From Paenibacillus pasadenensis DSM 19293 (GTDB lineage: Bacteria > Bacillota > Bacilli > Paenibacillales > Paenibacillaceae): DNA of 64,000 nt. The stretch is taken from contig NZ_AULW01000001.1 in assembly GCF_000422485.1 (NCBI RefSeq), positions 186,001 to 250,000 on the forward strand, in the 5' to 3' direction. Every line of letters starts with the position of its first letter. Within the stretch, counting starts at the first letter, position 1. The notes below the pieces were generated by a model that saw only the letters and a program-made list of their open reading frames with translations, did no database searches and was not told where the DNA came from. Both the position numbers and the translations under genes were made by a program. Of this stretch, positions 8,028-15,277 are shown in pieces.

Positions 8028-8908
8028 GCCTGTTCCCCCTCAATTAGCTTCGGTTTCGTAATGATGATGCGCTCCCCGTCGAACTCCATCGACGCCTTGC
8101 CTGTAATGCCGAGCGCGGTCAGGTACTCCTTGGGCACTTGCAGCCGCCCGGCCCGGTCCACGACGGCGAAAGCCTCGTGCACGTCCTGCAGGCCGCCCTG
8201 TCCGAAGCCGGTCGCTTCGTCGAGATGCGTGTTGCGCCGCAGGAACTCGGTGCTCGTGAGGCCGTCGCGGATGGCGACGACCCGGTCGACCTTGCCCGCG
8301 AGCGACAGGTCATGGGTGACGATGACGATCGTCAGGCCGAGCTCGCGGTTGAGCGTGCGGAAAATGTCCATGATAAGGTCGCTCGTGCGGCTGTCGACGG
8401 AGCCGGTCGGCTCGTCGGCGAGCAGCATCTGCGGCCGGTTGGACAGCGAGATCGCGATCGCGACCCGCTGCTGCTCCCCGCCGGACAGCTGATGCAGCTT
8501 GTTGTGCATCCGCTCCTTCAGACCGACCCACTCCAGCAGCTGCCGAGAATAGGCGCGGTCCACCTTGCCGCGCAGCATCATCGGCATCTCGACGTTTTCG
8601 ATCGCCGACAGGTACGGCAGCAGGTTGCGGGCGTTGTTTTGCCAGATGAAGCCGACCGTCTCCCGCTTGTACTTGACGAGCTGCTCGTCGGTGATCTTGA
8701 GCAGATCCCACGGGCCGACGCGCACCGTTCCGGCCGACGGCCGGTCGAGGCCGCCGAGGATGTTGAGCAGCGTCGACTTGCCGCTGCCGCTGTTGCCGAT
8801 GATCGCCATCAGCTCGCCGTCCTTGACGCTGAGGTTGAGCCCCTGCAGGGCGACGACCTCGAGATCGTCGGTCTTGTAGATCTTGACCAGCCCTTCGCAA
8901 TCAATCAT
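8024..8908 (-). CDS. ABC transporter ATPase with C-terminal AbrB-like domain
   Basis: A 294-residue protein. Residues 1-220 are a MacB/LolD-type ATPase: Walker A GNSGSGKST at 38-46, signature LSGGEQQ at 141-147, Walker B MLLADEP at 161-167 and switch His199. Residues 245-287 (VVDRAGRLQVPKEYLTALGI, then FDGERIIITKPK) strongly resemble the swapped-hairpin fold of AbrB/SpoVT DNA-binding domains. The tail may bind DNA, dimerise, or act as a structural cap; its role is unknown. The gene starts seven bases after the permease ends and its stop overlaps the solute-binding gene start (ATGA). It should energise the permease encoded just upstream. Confidence 0.88.
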   Translation of the reverse strand: MIDCEGLVKIYKTDDLEVVALQGLNLSVKDGELMAIIGNSGSGKSTLLNILGGLDRPSAGTVRVGPWDLLKITDEQLVKYKRETVGFIWQNNARNLLPYLSAIENVEMPMMLRGKVDRAYSRQLLEWVGLKERMHNKLHQLSGGEQQRVAIAISLSNRPQMLLADEPTGSVDSRTSDLIMDIFRTLNRELGLTIVIVTHDLSLAGKVDRVVAIRDGLTSTEFLRRNTHLDEATGFGQGGLQDVHEAFAVVDRAGRLQVPKEYLTALGITGKASMEFDGERIIITKPKLIEGEQA

Positions 8909-8914
8909 GACCCA

Positions 8915-11851
8915 TCATCGCTCCTCTCCCATCTTGACCGCCTGATGCACCCGCAGCCTGCGGATATGGAGCATCAGCAGCAGCGCGCCGACGAGCATCA
9001 TGAAGGCGACGACGACGTACAGCTGCATCGTATCCTGACTGTTGAACACGACGCGGAAAGGAGGCACGTTGCCCGATGCGTTGTCCGCCGTCTGCAGGAA
9101 CGGCAGGAACAGCAGGCTCGCGATTTTGCCGATCGCGACGCCGAGCCCGATGCTGAGGCCGGCGGTGAACAGCTGCTCGAGCAGCAGCATCCCGGTCAGC
9201 TGGCGCTTGGACAGCCCCATCGCCCGCAGCACGCCGAACTGCACGACCCGTCCCGACAGGTTGAAGAACCAGTACAGGATGTAGCCGGTCAGCGTGACGA
9301 TGACGGAGACGAGGAAGCCGAGGCTCAGGATGCCGAACACGCCGCCGCGCGTCGGCAGCTTGCTCTGGGCGATCAGCGCCGAGCGCACGTCCTTGACGCT
9401 CGCCAGCTCGATGCCGTGCTGCTGAAGCTCGGTCATGAGCGGGGCGACCTTGGCGTCCGGCTTCATCTTGAGCCAGACCTCGTACGGAAGGAGCGGCACC
9501 TGATCGTAGATGTAGTCCAGGTTGGCGATCAGGAACGGCGATTCGTCCGGATACTGCGACGGCCAGTACGGCAGGATGCCGACGACCGCGAAGTCGATCA
9601 TGCCGTCGGAAAGCCCCATCGAGATCGTATCGCCGAGCTTGAGCTGATACTTCTCGGCGAGGCCGGACGGGACGATCGCTCCGGCGCCTTCGGCATAGAT
9701 GCCGAGGTTGTTGAGATAATGGTTCGGATGGACCGGATACAAATCGTCCCGGAACCAGCCCACCTTGGCGAAGTCGACATTGTCGATGCCCATCAGCGTG
9801 CCCTGGCCGATCGAGCGGCCGGAGACGACGAGGTTGCCTTTGGCCTGCAGCACGCGGGCCGCCGCCTCGACGCCGTCCAGCGATCGGAACACCTCGAACG
9901 GCGGCTCCGAATACCGGACCTTGACCGGCTGCTGGCCGCCTCCGCCCGGATTGCCGCCTCCGCCGCCGCCGTTGCCGCCGCCATTGCCGTTTCCGCCGTT
10001 GCCGCCGTTTCCTCCATTGCCGCCTCCGCCATTGCCGCCGTTGCCGCCGTTGCCTCCGCCTCCGTTGCCGCCCTGGCCGGGCTGCAGCTCCGGCGTGCTG
10101 GACCATACGGTCTGCATGACGACGTCGGTGCCGTATTGGTAGAGCGTGCGCTCGGTCGAGTTGAGGTCGATCGTGCGCGCGGCCGAGGCGTTGTAGACGC
10201 CGAGCCCGAGCGTCAGGATGAGCAGGATCATGAGCGGATAATAGCCTTGGGACGAGCGCGACAGCTGCGTCAGCGTCAAGTAGAGCGGCACCGGCAGCAG
10301 CTTGCGGCCGAGCCAGTTGAACAGCCGCAGCAGCCACGGGAACAGCCGCAGGAAGAACAGGCCGAGCGAGAAGATCGCCAGCGCCGGCACGAAGAACAGG
10401 AACGGCTGCACGTTCAGCTGATCCGTCGTCATTCCGGTCTGGAACGTCAGCATCTGGCGCTCGCTCAGCAGGTACCAGCCGTAGCCGCTCGCGCCGAGCA
10501 GCAGCACGTCGAGGAACCAGCGCTGCCAGAACGGCGCGCGGTCCGAGCGCGCCAGCTTCTGCTTGTAGCCGACGATCGACGCCCGCGCGTAGACGACGGC
10601 CGGGATGACCGTCGCCAGCACGGCCAGCAGCACGGCCGCGCTGCCGGCGATGATCGCATCGGTCGTGAAGCCGACCGGAATCGACTTGCGGTCGACGAAT
10701 TCAAGGAAGCCGTTGGCCGAGCCGATGCTCTTGGCCATGAACCAGCCGAGCAGCGGGCCGAGCACGAACGCCGCGCCGCCGAGCAGCAGGCTCTCCAGCA
10801 GATAGAGCCCGATGATCTGCCGGGTGCCGGCGCCGCGGCTGCGCAGCACGGCGATGTCGCTGCGCTGCTTGTCGAGCGCCTGGCGGGCGTTCATCGCGAT
10901 GAAATAGAACACCATCGCGATCATCGGCGCGGCGAGCGTGAACAGCAGCGTCTGCAGCTGCAGGCTCGTCGTCCGGAACTGCTGCAGGATCGACGCGAAG
11001 CTGATCTCGACGCGCGTATCCGGCAGCTTTTGGTACAGCTCGATGTTCAGCCTCTCCAGCGTGCGGCTCAGCGGAGCGAGCTCGCCGGTGCGAATCTCGC
11101 GCAGGTCGAACGCGTAGTACCAGGTGCCGCTGTGGAGCGGCAGCTTGCGGTCTTTCAGGATGCCGTCCGTCATGGCGGGCTCGCTCGTGAGGAAGGTGTT
11201 CATCATCCCTTCGAGGCCCTGGTACCAGAACGGATCCGTATCCTGCTTCGGCTTGAACGTGCCGACGATCTGGACGCGCAGCGTCTGGTTCGAGCCGCCT
11301 CCGTAGGCCGGGTAAAGGAACACGTCGCCTACGTGCATGTCGGCGCGGTACAGCGCCTCCTCCAGCACGACCGCCTCGATCGTATCCCCGCCGCCCTTGC
11401 CGGGCACGAACCAGCGCCCCTGCGTCAGCTCGGCCTTGCCCTCGAGCCCCGTCAGCGCCTGCAGCGAGAACTTGCGGCTGACGCTGGCGCTGACCTTGGT
11501 CGGGTCCTCCGGCGTGATGTCGGCGCTGCGGATCGAGTAGCTGCGCGTCGCCGTCTCGATCGGGAAGCCGATCTGAGCCGGGACGTCGTCGCGGATGTAG
11601 CCGTCGACGCTGCCGAGCGCGGCCAGATCGGTCGGGCCCGGGCTTGCATTGTAGCGCATGAGCAGGGAGCCGGCCGGCAGCCCCTCGCTCTCCTCCTGCA
11701 GCGATTGCGTGACGACGCGCTTCAGCGAGCCGTCCGCGTACATCGGGATGCTGACCGCGAACGCGACCGCCAGCACGAGGCCGGCGAGCGAGCTGAGCGT
11801 CAGCCATCTGGTGTTCCACATCTTGCGGAACAGGAATCGGATCAGCAGCAC
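8915..11851 (-). CDS. large FtsX/MacB-type ABC permease
   Basis: A 978-residue membrane protein. An N-terminal helix (WLTLSSLAGLVLAVAFAVSI) is followed by a long extracytoplasmic MacB-type domain, then FtsX-type helix bundles near residues 300-430 and 880-960 and further helices around 475-570. Residues about 590-640 are an almost pure Gly/Asn low-complexity stretch, after which a second extracytoplasmic domain begins (VKVRYSEPPFEVFRSLDG). FtsX-type permeases work mechanically with an ATPase and a periplasm-side adaptor, and the genes for both flank this one. The start is GTG at 11851, two bases after the adaptor stop, with a weak CAGG site. At about 1000 residues it is longer than MacB (about 650), through a duplicated extracellular part. 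Confidence 0.87.
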   Translation of the reverse strand: MLLIRFLFRKMWNTRWLTLSSLAGLVLAVAFAVSIPMYADGSLKRVVTQSLQEESEGLPAGSLLMRYNASPGPTDLAALGSVDGYIRDDVPAQIGFPIETATRSYSIRSADITPEDPTKVSASVSRKFSLQALTGLEGKAELTQGRWFVPGKGGGDTIEAVVLEEALYRADMHVGDVFLYPAYGGGSNQTLRVQIVGTFKPKQDTDPFWYQGLEGMMNTFLTSEPAMTDGILKDRKLPLHSGTWYYAFDLREIRTGELAPLSRTLERLNIELYQKLPDTRVEISFASILQQFRTTSLQLQTLLFTLAAPMIAMVFYFIAMNARQALDKQRSDIAVLRSRGAGTRQIIGLYLLESLLLGGAAFVLGPLLGWFMAKSIGSANGFLEFVDRKSIPVGFTTDAIIAGSAAVLLAVLATVIPAVVYARASIVGYKQKLARSDRAPFWQRWFLDVLLLGASGYGWYLLSERQMLTFQTGMTTDQLNVQPFLFFVPALAIFSLGLFFLRLFPWLLRLFNWLGRKLLPVPLYLTLTQLSRSSQGYYPLMILLILTLGLGVYNASAARTIDLNSTERTLYQYGTDVVMQTVWSSTPELQPGQGGNGGGGNGGNGGNGGGGNGGNGGNGGNGNGGGNGGGGGGNPGGGGQQPVKVRYSEPPFEVFRSLDGVEAAARVLQAKGNLVVSGRSIGQGTLMGIDNVDFAKVGWFRDDLYPVHPNHYLNNLGIYAEGAGAIVPSGLAEKYQLKLGDTISMGLSDGMIDFAVVGILPYWPSQYPDESPFLIANLDYIYDQVPLLPYEVWLKMKPDAKVAPLMTELQQHGIELASVKDVRSALIAQSKLPTRGGVFGILSLGFLVSVIVTLTGYILYWFFNLSGRVVQFGVLRAMGLSKRQLTGMLLLEQLFTAGLSIGLGVAIGKIASLLFLPFLQTADNASGNVPPFRVVFNSQDTMQLYVVVAFMMLVGALLLMLHIRRLRVHQAVKMGEER
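9934..10082 (-). repeat. in-frame Gly/Asn codon repeat inside the permease
   Basis: Short 3-, 6- and 9-base units encoding GGN and GGG are repeated over about 50 codons. They form a flexible linker between two parts of the permease. Unit length is always a multiple of three, so copy-number change would alter linker length without breaking the frame. Confidence 0.85.
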
Positions 11852-11852
11852 G

Positions 11853-12935
11853 TTACCTGCCCACCACTTTCATCCCGGGCTCGAGGCCCTTCAGAATCTC
11901 GACCGCAGTCGCCGTCTGCTCGCCGACCTCCACGTCCACCTCCCGCTTCGTCTCGCCCTCGACGACCTGCACGTAGGTGCGGGAGCCGATGCTGCGCAGC
12001 GTGGACGGCGGGATGACGATGGCGTTCGGCTTGCTTTTGACGACGATGCTGACGGAGAGCATCGTGCCGCGCGCCACGTTCGCCGGCACCTTGTCGAGCT
12101 GGATGAGCAGGAAGTCCTCCGGACGCTCCGGCGTGGACGCGCCTCCGTTGCCTCCATTGCCTCCGTTTCCGTTGCCGCCGTTGTCGTCAGGCTGCGCCAC
12201 CGGCAAAGCGGTGATCTTGCCGCTGACCTCGCCGACGCCGTTGATGTCGACGACAGCCTTCATGCCGACCGTCACCTGCTCCAGCTCGTCGGCGTCGAGC
12301 TTGATGCCGGGCACGAGCTGGCCCGTATCGGCGATGACGCAGATCGGATCGTAGGCCTTGATCGCGTCTCCCTTCTGCACCGGCAGCTGCACGACCGTGC
12401 CGGCGAACGGCGCGACGAGCGTCGCCTTGCCGATCTCCTCCTCCAGGTCGCCGATCGCCTGGCGCTTCTCCTCGAAGGCGATGACGGCCGCCTCGAAGTC
12501 GACCGGCGGCATTTCGTCCTTCTTTCGCAGCGTCTCCTTCATCGCGACTTCGTCCTTGCGGAACTGCAGGCGCTGGTCGCGCAGCTGCTTCTGCATGTCC
12601 TCGACGTCGAGCGACGCGATCGGATCGCCTTTCTTCACTTTTTGTCCGGGTTTTATGTACAAGTCCTTGAGCCGTTTTCCATCCAGCGTGTAATAGAGCG
12701 TCTCCTCGCGCAGCGAGATCAGCTTGCCGGCGGCCTCGACGCGCGTCTCCAGCGTCTGCGTCGTGACCTCGTACTCCGGCTTCTTGGAAATCTGCGGCGG
12801 AGCGATGGTCGGCAGCACCTCTTCCTCCGGCTCGGCCGGCAGCAGCGAGCAGCCGGCGGAGAGCGCCAACGAGCAGCCCAGCAGCAGAGCGGCGGCACGC
12901 TTAGATGAACGTCCCGTCCACCATTTCGTAAACAT
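11853..12935 (-). CDS. HlyD/MacA-type lipoprotein adaptor subunit
   Basis: A 360-residue adaptor protein with a lipoprotein signal (LALSAGC, lipid Cys29). The membrane-fusion-protein order is visible: a lipoyl-like half (LYIKPGQKVKKGDPIASLD), a coiled-coil hairpin (residues about 105-160, QLRDQRLQFRKDEVAMKETL), the second lipoyl half (ATLVAPFAGTVVQLPVQKGD), beta-barrel and proximal domains (VVIP-type segment NAIVIPPSTL, ending GLEPGMKVVGR). It should link the permease to the cell envelope and guide substrate or force. The start is ATG 12935 with GGAGG nine bases upstream; it overlaps the ATPase end by 35 bases. A short Gly/Asn repeat near residue 255 matches the one in the permease. Confidence 0.88.
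   Translation of the reverse strand: MFTKWWTGRSSKRAAALLLGCSLALSAGCSLLPAEPEEEVLPTIAPPQISKKPEYEVTTQTLETRVEAAGKLISLREETLYYTLDGKRLKDLYIKPGQKVKKGDPIASLDVEDMQKQLRDQRLQFRKDEVAMKETLRKKDEMPPVDFEAAVIAFEEKRQAIGDLEEEIGKATLVAPFAGTVVQLPVQKGDAIKAYDPICVIADTGQLVPGIKLDADELEQVTVGMKAVVDINGVGEVSGKITALPVAQPDDNGGNGNGGNGGNGGASTPERPEDFLLIQLDKVPANVARGTMLSVSIVVKSKPNAIVIPPSTLRSIGSRTYVQVVEGETKREVDVEVGEQTATAVEILKGLEPGMKVVGR
12141..12186 (-). repeat. short Gly/Asn codon repeat in the adaptor
   Basis: The stretch encodes DDNGGNGNGGNGGNGGAST, the same GGN-type low-complexity motif as in the partner permease at 9934-10082. Confidence 0.8.
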
Positions 12936-13803
12936 GATCGGCAACCTCCAAAATCGTAGGATCGTGAGTCGTCATGCAGATCGTGACGCCCTCGGATTGA
13001 ATCATTGTGCGGAATACGGACATGATCTGCGCCGACATCTGCGTGTCGAGCTCCGCGGTCGGCTCGTCGGCCAGCAGCAGGCGCGGCCGATGGGCGATCG
13101 CCTTGGCGATGGCGACCCGCTGCTGCTCGCCGCCGGACATCTCGAACGGGCGGTGCTTCATGCGGCGCTCGAGGCCGACCATCGCGAGGCAATGCTCCAC
13201 GCGGCCCTTCCACTCGGAGCGGGGCGTTCCGGCCATGCGCAGCGACAGCTCGACGTTCTCGTACGCGGACAGCAGCGGCATGAGCGCGAACGCTTGGAAG
13301 ATGAAGCCCATCCGCTCGCGCCGGATAACCGTGCGCTTGTCGTCGCCGAGCTTGTGGATCGGCTCACCGTCGAACCAGATCTCGCCGCTGGACGGCGTAT
13401 CGAGTCCCCCGATCAGATTGAGCAGCGTCGTCTTGCCGGAGCCCGAGCGGCCCTTGAGCATGACGAGGCGGCGATGCGGCACCTCCATCGTGATGCCCTT
13501 GAGCACATGGATGGGACCGCCCGAGGCCGGAAAGCTGCGCTGGACGCCGCTGACCTGAAGCAGCGGCTCGCCGGACAGGACGTCCGTTTCCGCTGCCGCG
13601 GCTTCGATGCGGCCGGCGGCAGCGCCCGAATGCGTGCCGCCCTGGAGCCCGGCGGGATCGGCCGGATGCGTGCCGCCCTGGAGCCCGGCGGGATCGGCCA
13701 GTCCGACCGCCTCGACAAGCTCGCCTTCGGCGGTCGGTTCCGGCGACAGTTCATCCGGCGGCGCCTGAGCAGGAGAATCTTTTTTCTTCTTTTTCCAGAT
13801 CAT
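12901..13803 (-). CDS. ABC transporter ATPase, MacB/LolD type, with disordered N-terminal tail
   Basis: A 300-residue ATPase. Walker A GRSGSGKTT is at 118-126, signature MSGGEQQ at 222-228, Walker B LLLADEP at 242-248 and switch His280. The first 75 residues are not part of the fold: a Lys-rich start (MIWKKKKKD), acidic linker and a tandem ADPAGLQGGTHP repeat. It is the first gene of the operon that continues with adaptor, permease, a second ATPase and a solute-binding protein; why two ATPases are present is unclear. ATG follows GGAGGG with a long, 12-base gap. It has the usual D-loop but TAELD in place of TSALD-type endings, as is common in this subfamily. Confidence 0.88.
   Translation of the reverse strand: MIWKKKKKDSPAQAPPDELSPEPTAEGELVEAVGLADPAGLQGGTHPADPAGLQGGTHSGAAAGRIEAAAAETDVLSGEPLLQVSGVQRSFPASGGPIHVLKGITMEVPHRRLVMLKGRSGSGKTTLLNLIGGLDTPSSGEIWFDGEPIHKLGDDKRTVIRRERMGFIFQAFALMPLLSAYENVELSLRMAGTPRSEWKGRVEHCLAMVGLERRMKHRPFEMSGGEQQRVAIAKAIAHRPRLLLADEPTAELDTQMSAQIMSVFRTMIQSEGVTICMTTHDPTILEVADHVYEMVDGTFI
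13630..13699 (-). repeat. 36-bp tandem repeat in the ATPase N-terminal tail
   Basis: Two nearly perfect 36-base copies (13630-13665 and 13666-13699) each encode ADPAGLQGGTHP in the predicted disordered tail. Confidence 0.85.
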
Positions 13804-13894
13804 GGTGAATCTCGACCCTCCATTTTCTCATCTTTCTCATTTTTCCTGTAGACGGATGGAAATGCTTAAAGGTTACACCGGAAATTGCCTTTTT

Positions 13895-13932
13895 CGAAAA
13901 AAAACCAAAAAACGCGACAAAAGTCCCGTTTC
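13895..13932 (-). terminator. attenuator-like terminator in the leader of the five-gene ABC operon
   Basis: On the minus strand AAACGGGAC pairs with GTCGCGTTT (one mismatch, TTTT loop), followed by TTTTTT and another U-rich run. It sits about 90 bases before the operon's first start codon, where read-through would be needed for expression from an upstream promoter. The region above it (13940-14090) contains several further short stems. No known riboswitch core was recognised. Confidence 0.5.
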
Positions 13933-14167
13933 AGATGCGGCTTCCCGGGCTAAAGCTCCGGACTTGAACGTCCGAGTGACGGAGACTCTTCTCGATCTTC
14001 GTGGAGCCCAAAGCCACGATTTCCCTTTTCCGGCACAAGCGCCGGTCCGGCAAGCTCCTCGAGAACGGAGGCATCTTACAGCCGCTTCCATTTGTGTTGT
14101 CCGCATCCTTGGAGGGCTAACAATACGGAGAGACGCTATTTCGCCGAAAACCGCCTTTCTGAACTTT
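13933..14167. other. gene-free leader region with several short stems
   Basis: No convincing gene. On the minus strand there are stems such as TCGTGG/CCACGA and CCGGCGC/GTGCCGG, which could belong to a long leader of the ABC operon. Short frames here have shadow-like composition. Confidence 0.4.
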
Positions 14168-14300
14168 TAACGAAACTGACGAGCGCTATGGGGCCTTCAA
14201 CTCCGAAAAATCGGTGTTGAAGCCTTCAATAGCACTTCTCAGTATCGTTACAATTTTATTTGCGCCTATTTCGGACAAATAACGTTCCTCAGTTTCGTTA
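14168..14300. repeat. 133-bp palindromic, MITE-like element
   Basis: It is bounded by perfect 12-base inverted ends: TAACGAAACTGA at 14168-14179 and TCAGTTTCGTTA at 14289-14300. A third, inverted copy of the end motif, slightly changed, is at 14228-14250 (TCTCAGTATCGTTA). Between the first two is a hairpin built from GGCCTTCAAC and GTTGAAGCC. It has no coding capacity and no clear target duplication. Confidence 0.6.
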
Positions 14301-14519
14301 GCTCCGCCCGCGCCTCCCGGCCGCCCGCACCGCTCGCGTCCCGCCTTGCACATCCCGCGCTCCCGCTGCCTGCATCCTCGCCTCCGCAGCCCGCACTCCC
14401 CCACGCCGTCCGCGTCCCGCTCGAATGCCACCGTTTGCATTCTCCGCTCGCGCCCCCCCGCTCGCGCCCCCCGACCGACGCCGCCCGAGCTCAGCAGCCC
14501 GCACACGTCTCCTCGTCTC
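14301..14519. other. C-rich gene-free spacer
   Basis: A strongly C-rich plus strand with many CTCGC/CCGC runs. The open frames are long only because stop codons are rare in such sequence. No gene or clear structure was found. Confidence 0.5.
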
Positions 14520-14610
14520 CACACCCCAGTTGCTCGGTTTTTCCGCGTATCTCCCCCCGTCTACTCGTCTTCGCACCCGAGCTACTCGGTTTTTCCGCGC
14601 ATCTCCGTCG
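14520..14610. repeat. two 52-nt tandem units (copy A of the composite repeat)
   Basis: Two units with the TTGCTCGG/CTACTCGG core 52 bases apart (14530 and 14582). They share the TCGGTTTTTCCGCG core with the six-unit array at 28010-28316. The second unit keeps the hairpin CCGAG/CTCGG followed by five T; in the first the left arm is degraded. Confidence 0.8.
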
Positions 14611-14829
14611 TTTCTCCAACTGTCCTCCAGGTAACATGATTTTTTCGACTTCATGCCTCGATCACGCTCCTCCGTTCACCAGCTAGCTTCGCCAATGGCT
14701 GGCTGACGAGGCAGTAGGGTCGGCAGCTTGGCAGATCATAGCCTGCTTAGAAGTCGACGCGGGTTGGGCGGACGCGGAGATGGAGCAAAGCCGAGCTAGC
14801 TTGGCGAGCGCTGGGCACAGTCGAGGCTG

Positions 14830-15032
14830 CCGTCTCCCAGGTTTGCGGGAGACGGCCCTCCCCCCTAAAAAAAGGGGAAGCGGGCGGCGGACGAAGGGAG
14901 CGAAGCGAGACGATGCCTTTCGGAGAAGCGGCAGCGGTCCTCTTGGAAGACGGATGGCCTCCGAATAGGAGGTCAGGGGATCAAGCCATCCGGCTTCCAG
15001 TGGAATCGGAGAGAGGCTCGGCTCGCGCAGCG
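14830..15032. repeat. structured conserved block, copy A
   Basis: It starts with the stem CCGTCTCCC/GGGAGACGG (14830-14855), then a C-run/G-run hairpin. From 14905 to 15032 it is a 128-base block nearly identical to 28504-28631 (six differences by eye, no gaps). The block contains a long stem, GGAAGACGGATGG (14945-14957) with CCATCCGGCTTCC (14986-14998), enclosing CCTCC/GGAGG. It is probably a non-coding structured element. Confidence 0.75.
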
Positions 15033-15150
15033 ACCTGTTCGTCCCACAGGCTTGGCTCGGCTCACACAGCGGCCTATTCGTCCCACAGGCTTGGCTTGGC
15101 TCGGCTCGCGCAGCGGCCTGTTCGTCCCAGTCAGCCCGCACAGCGGCTTG
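15018..15150. repeat. degenerate 39-44-bp tandem repeat
   Basis: Three copies of a unit containing CTCGGCTC, CGCAGCG and CCTGTTCGTCCCACAGG, starting near 15034, 15073 and 15117. The region is gene-free up to the oxidoreductase stop at 15278. Confidence 0.6.
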
Positions 15151-15277
15151 TCCGCCCCCGAACGCCAGTCCCCTTATCCCGCACACAAAAAGAAGCCGTC
15201 CCCAACCGGCGCGCAGCCGGCCTGGAAGCAGCCTCTTCCCTCATCTCTTGTACCCTTGATTCGCGCCGCCCCTGCCC

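Noticed and set aside
13873-14106. A 77-codon minus-strand frame upstream of the ABC operon
   Set aside because: It is Cys/Arg-rich without family signs and runs through the attenuator-like hairpin; a structured leader explains the region better.
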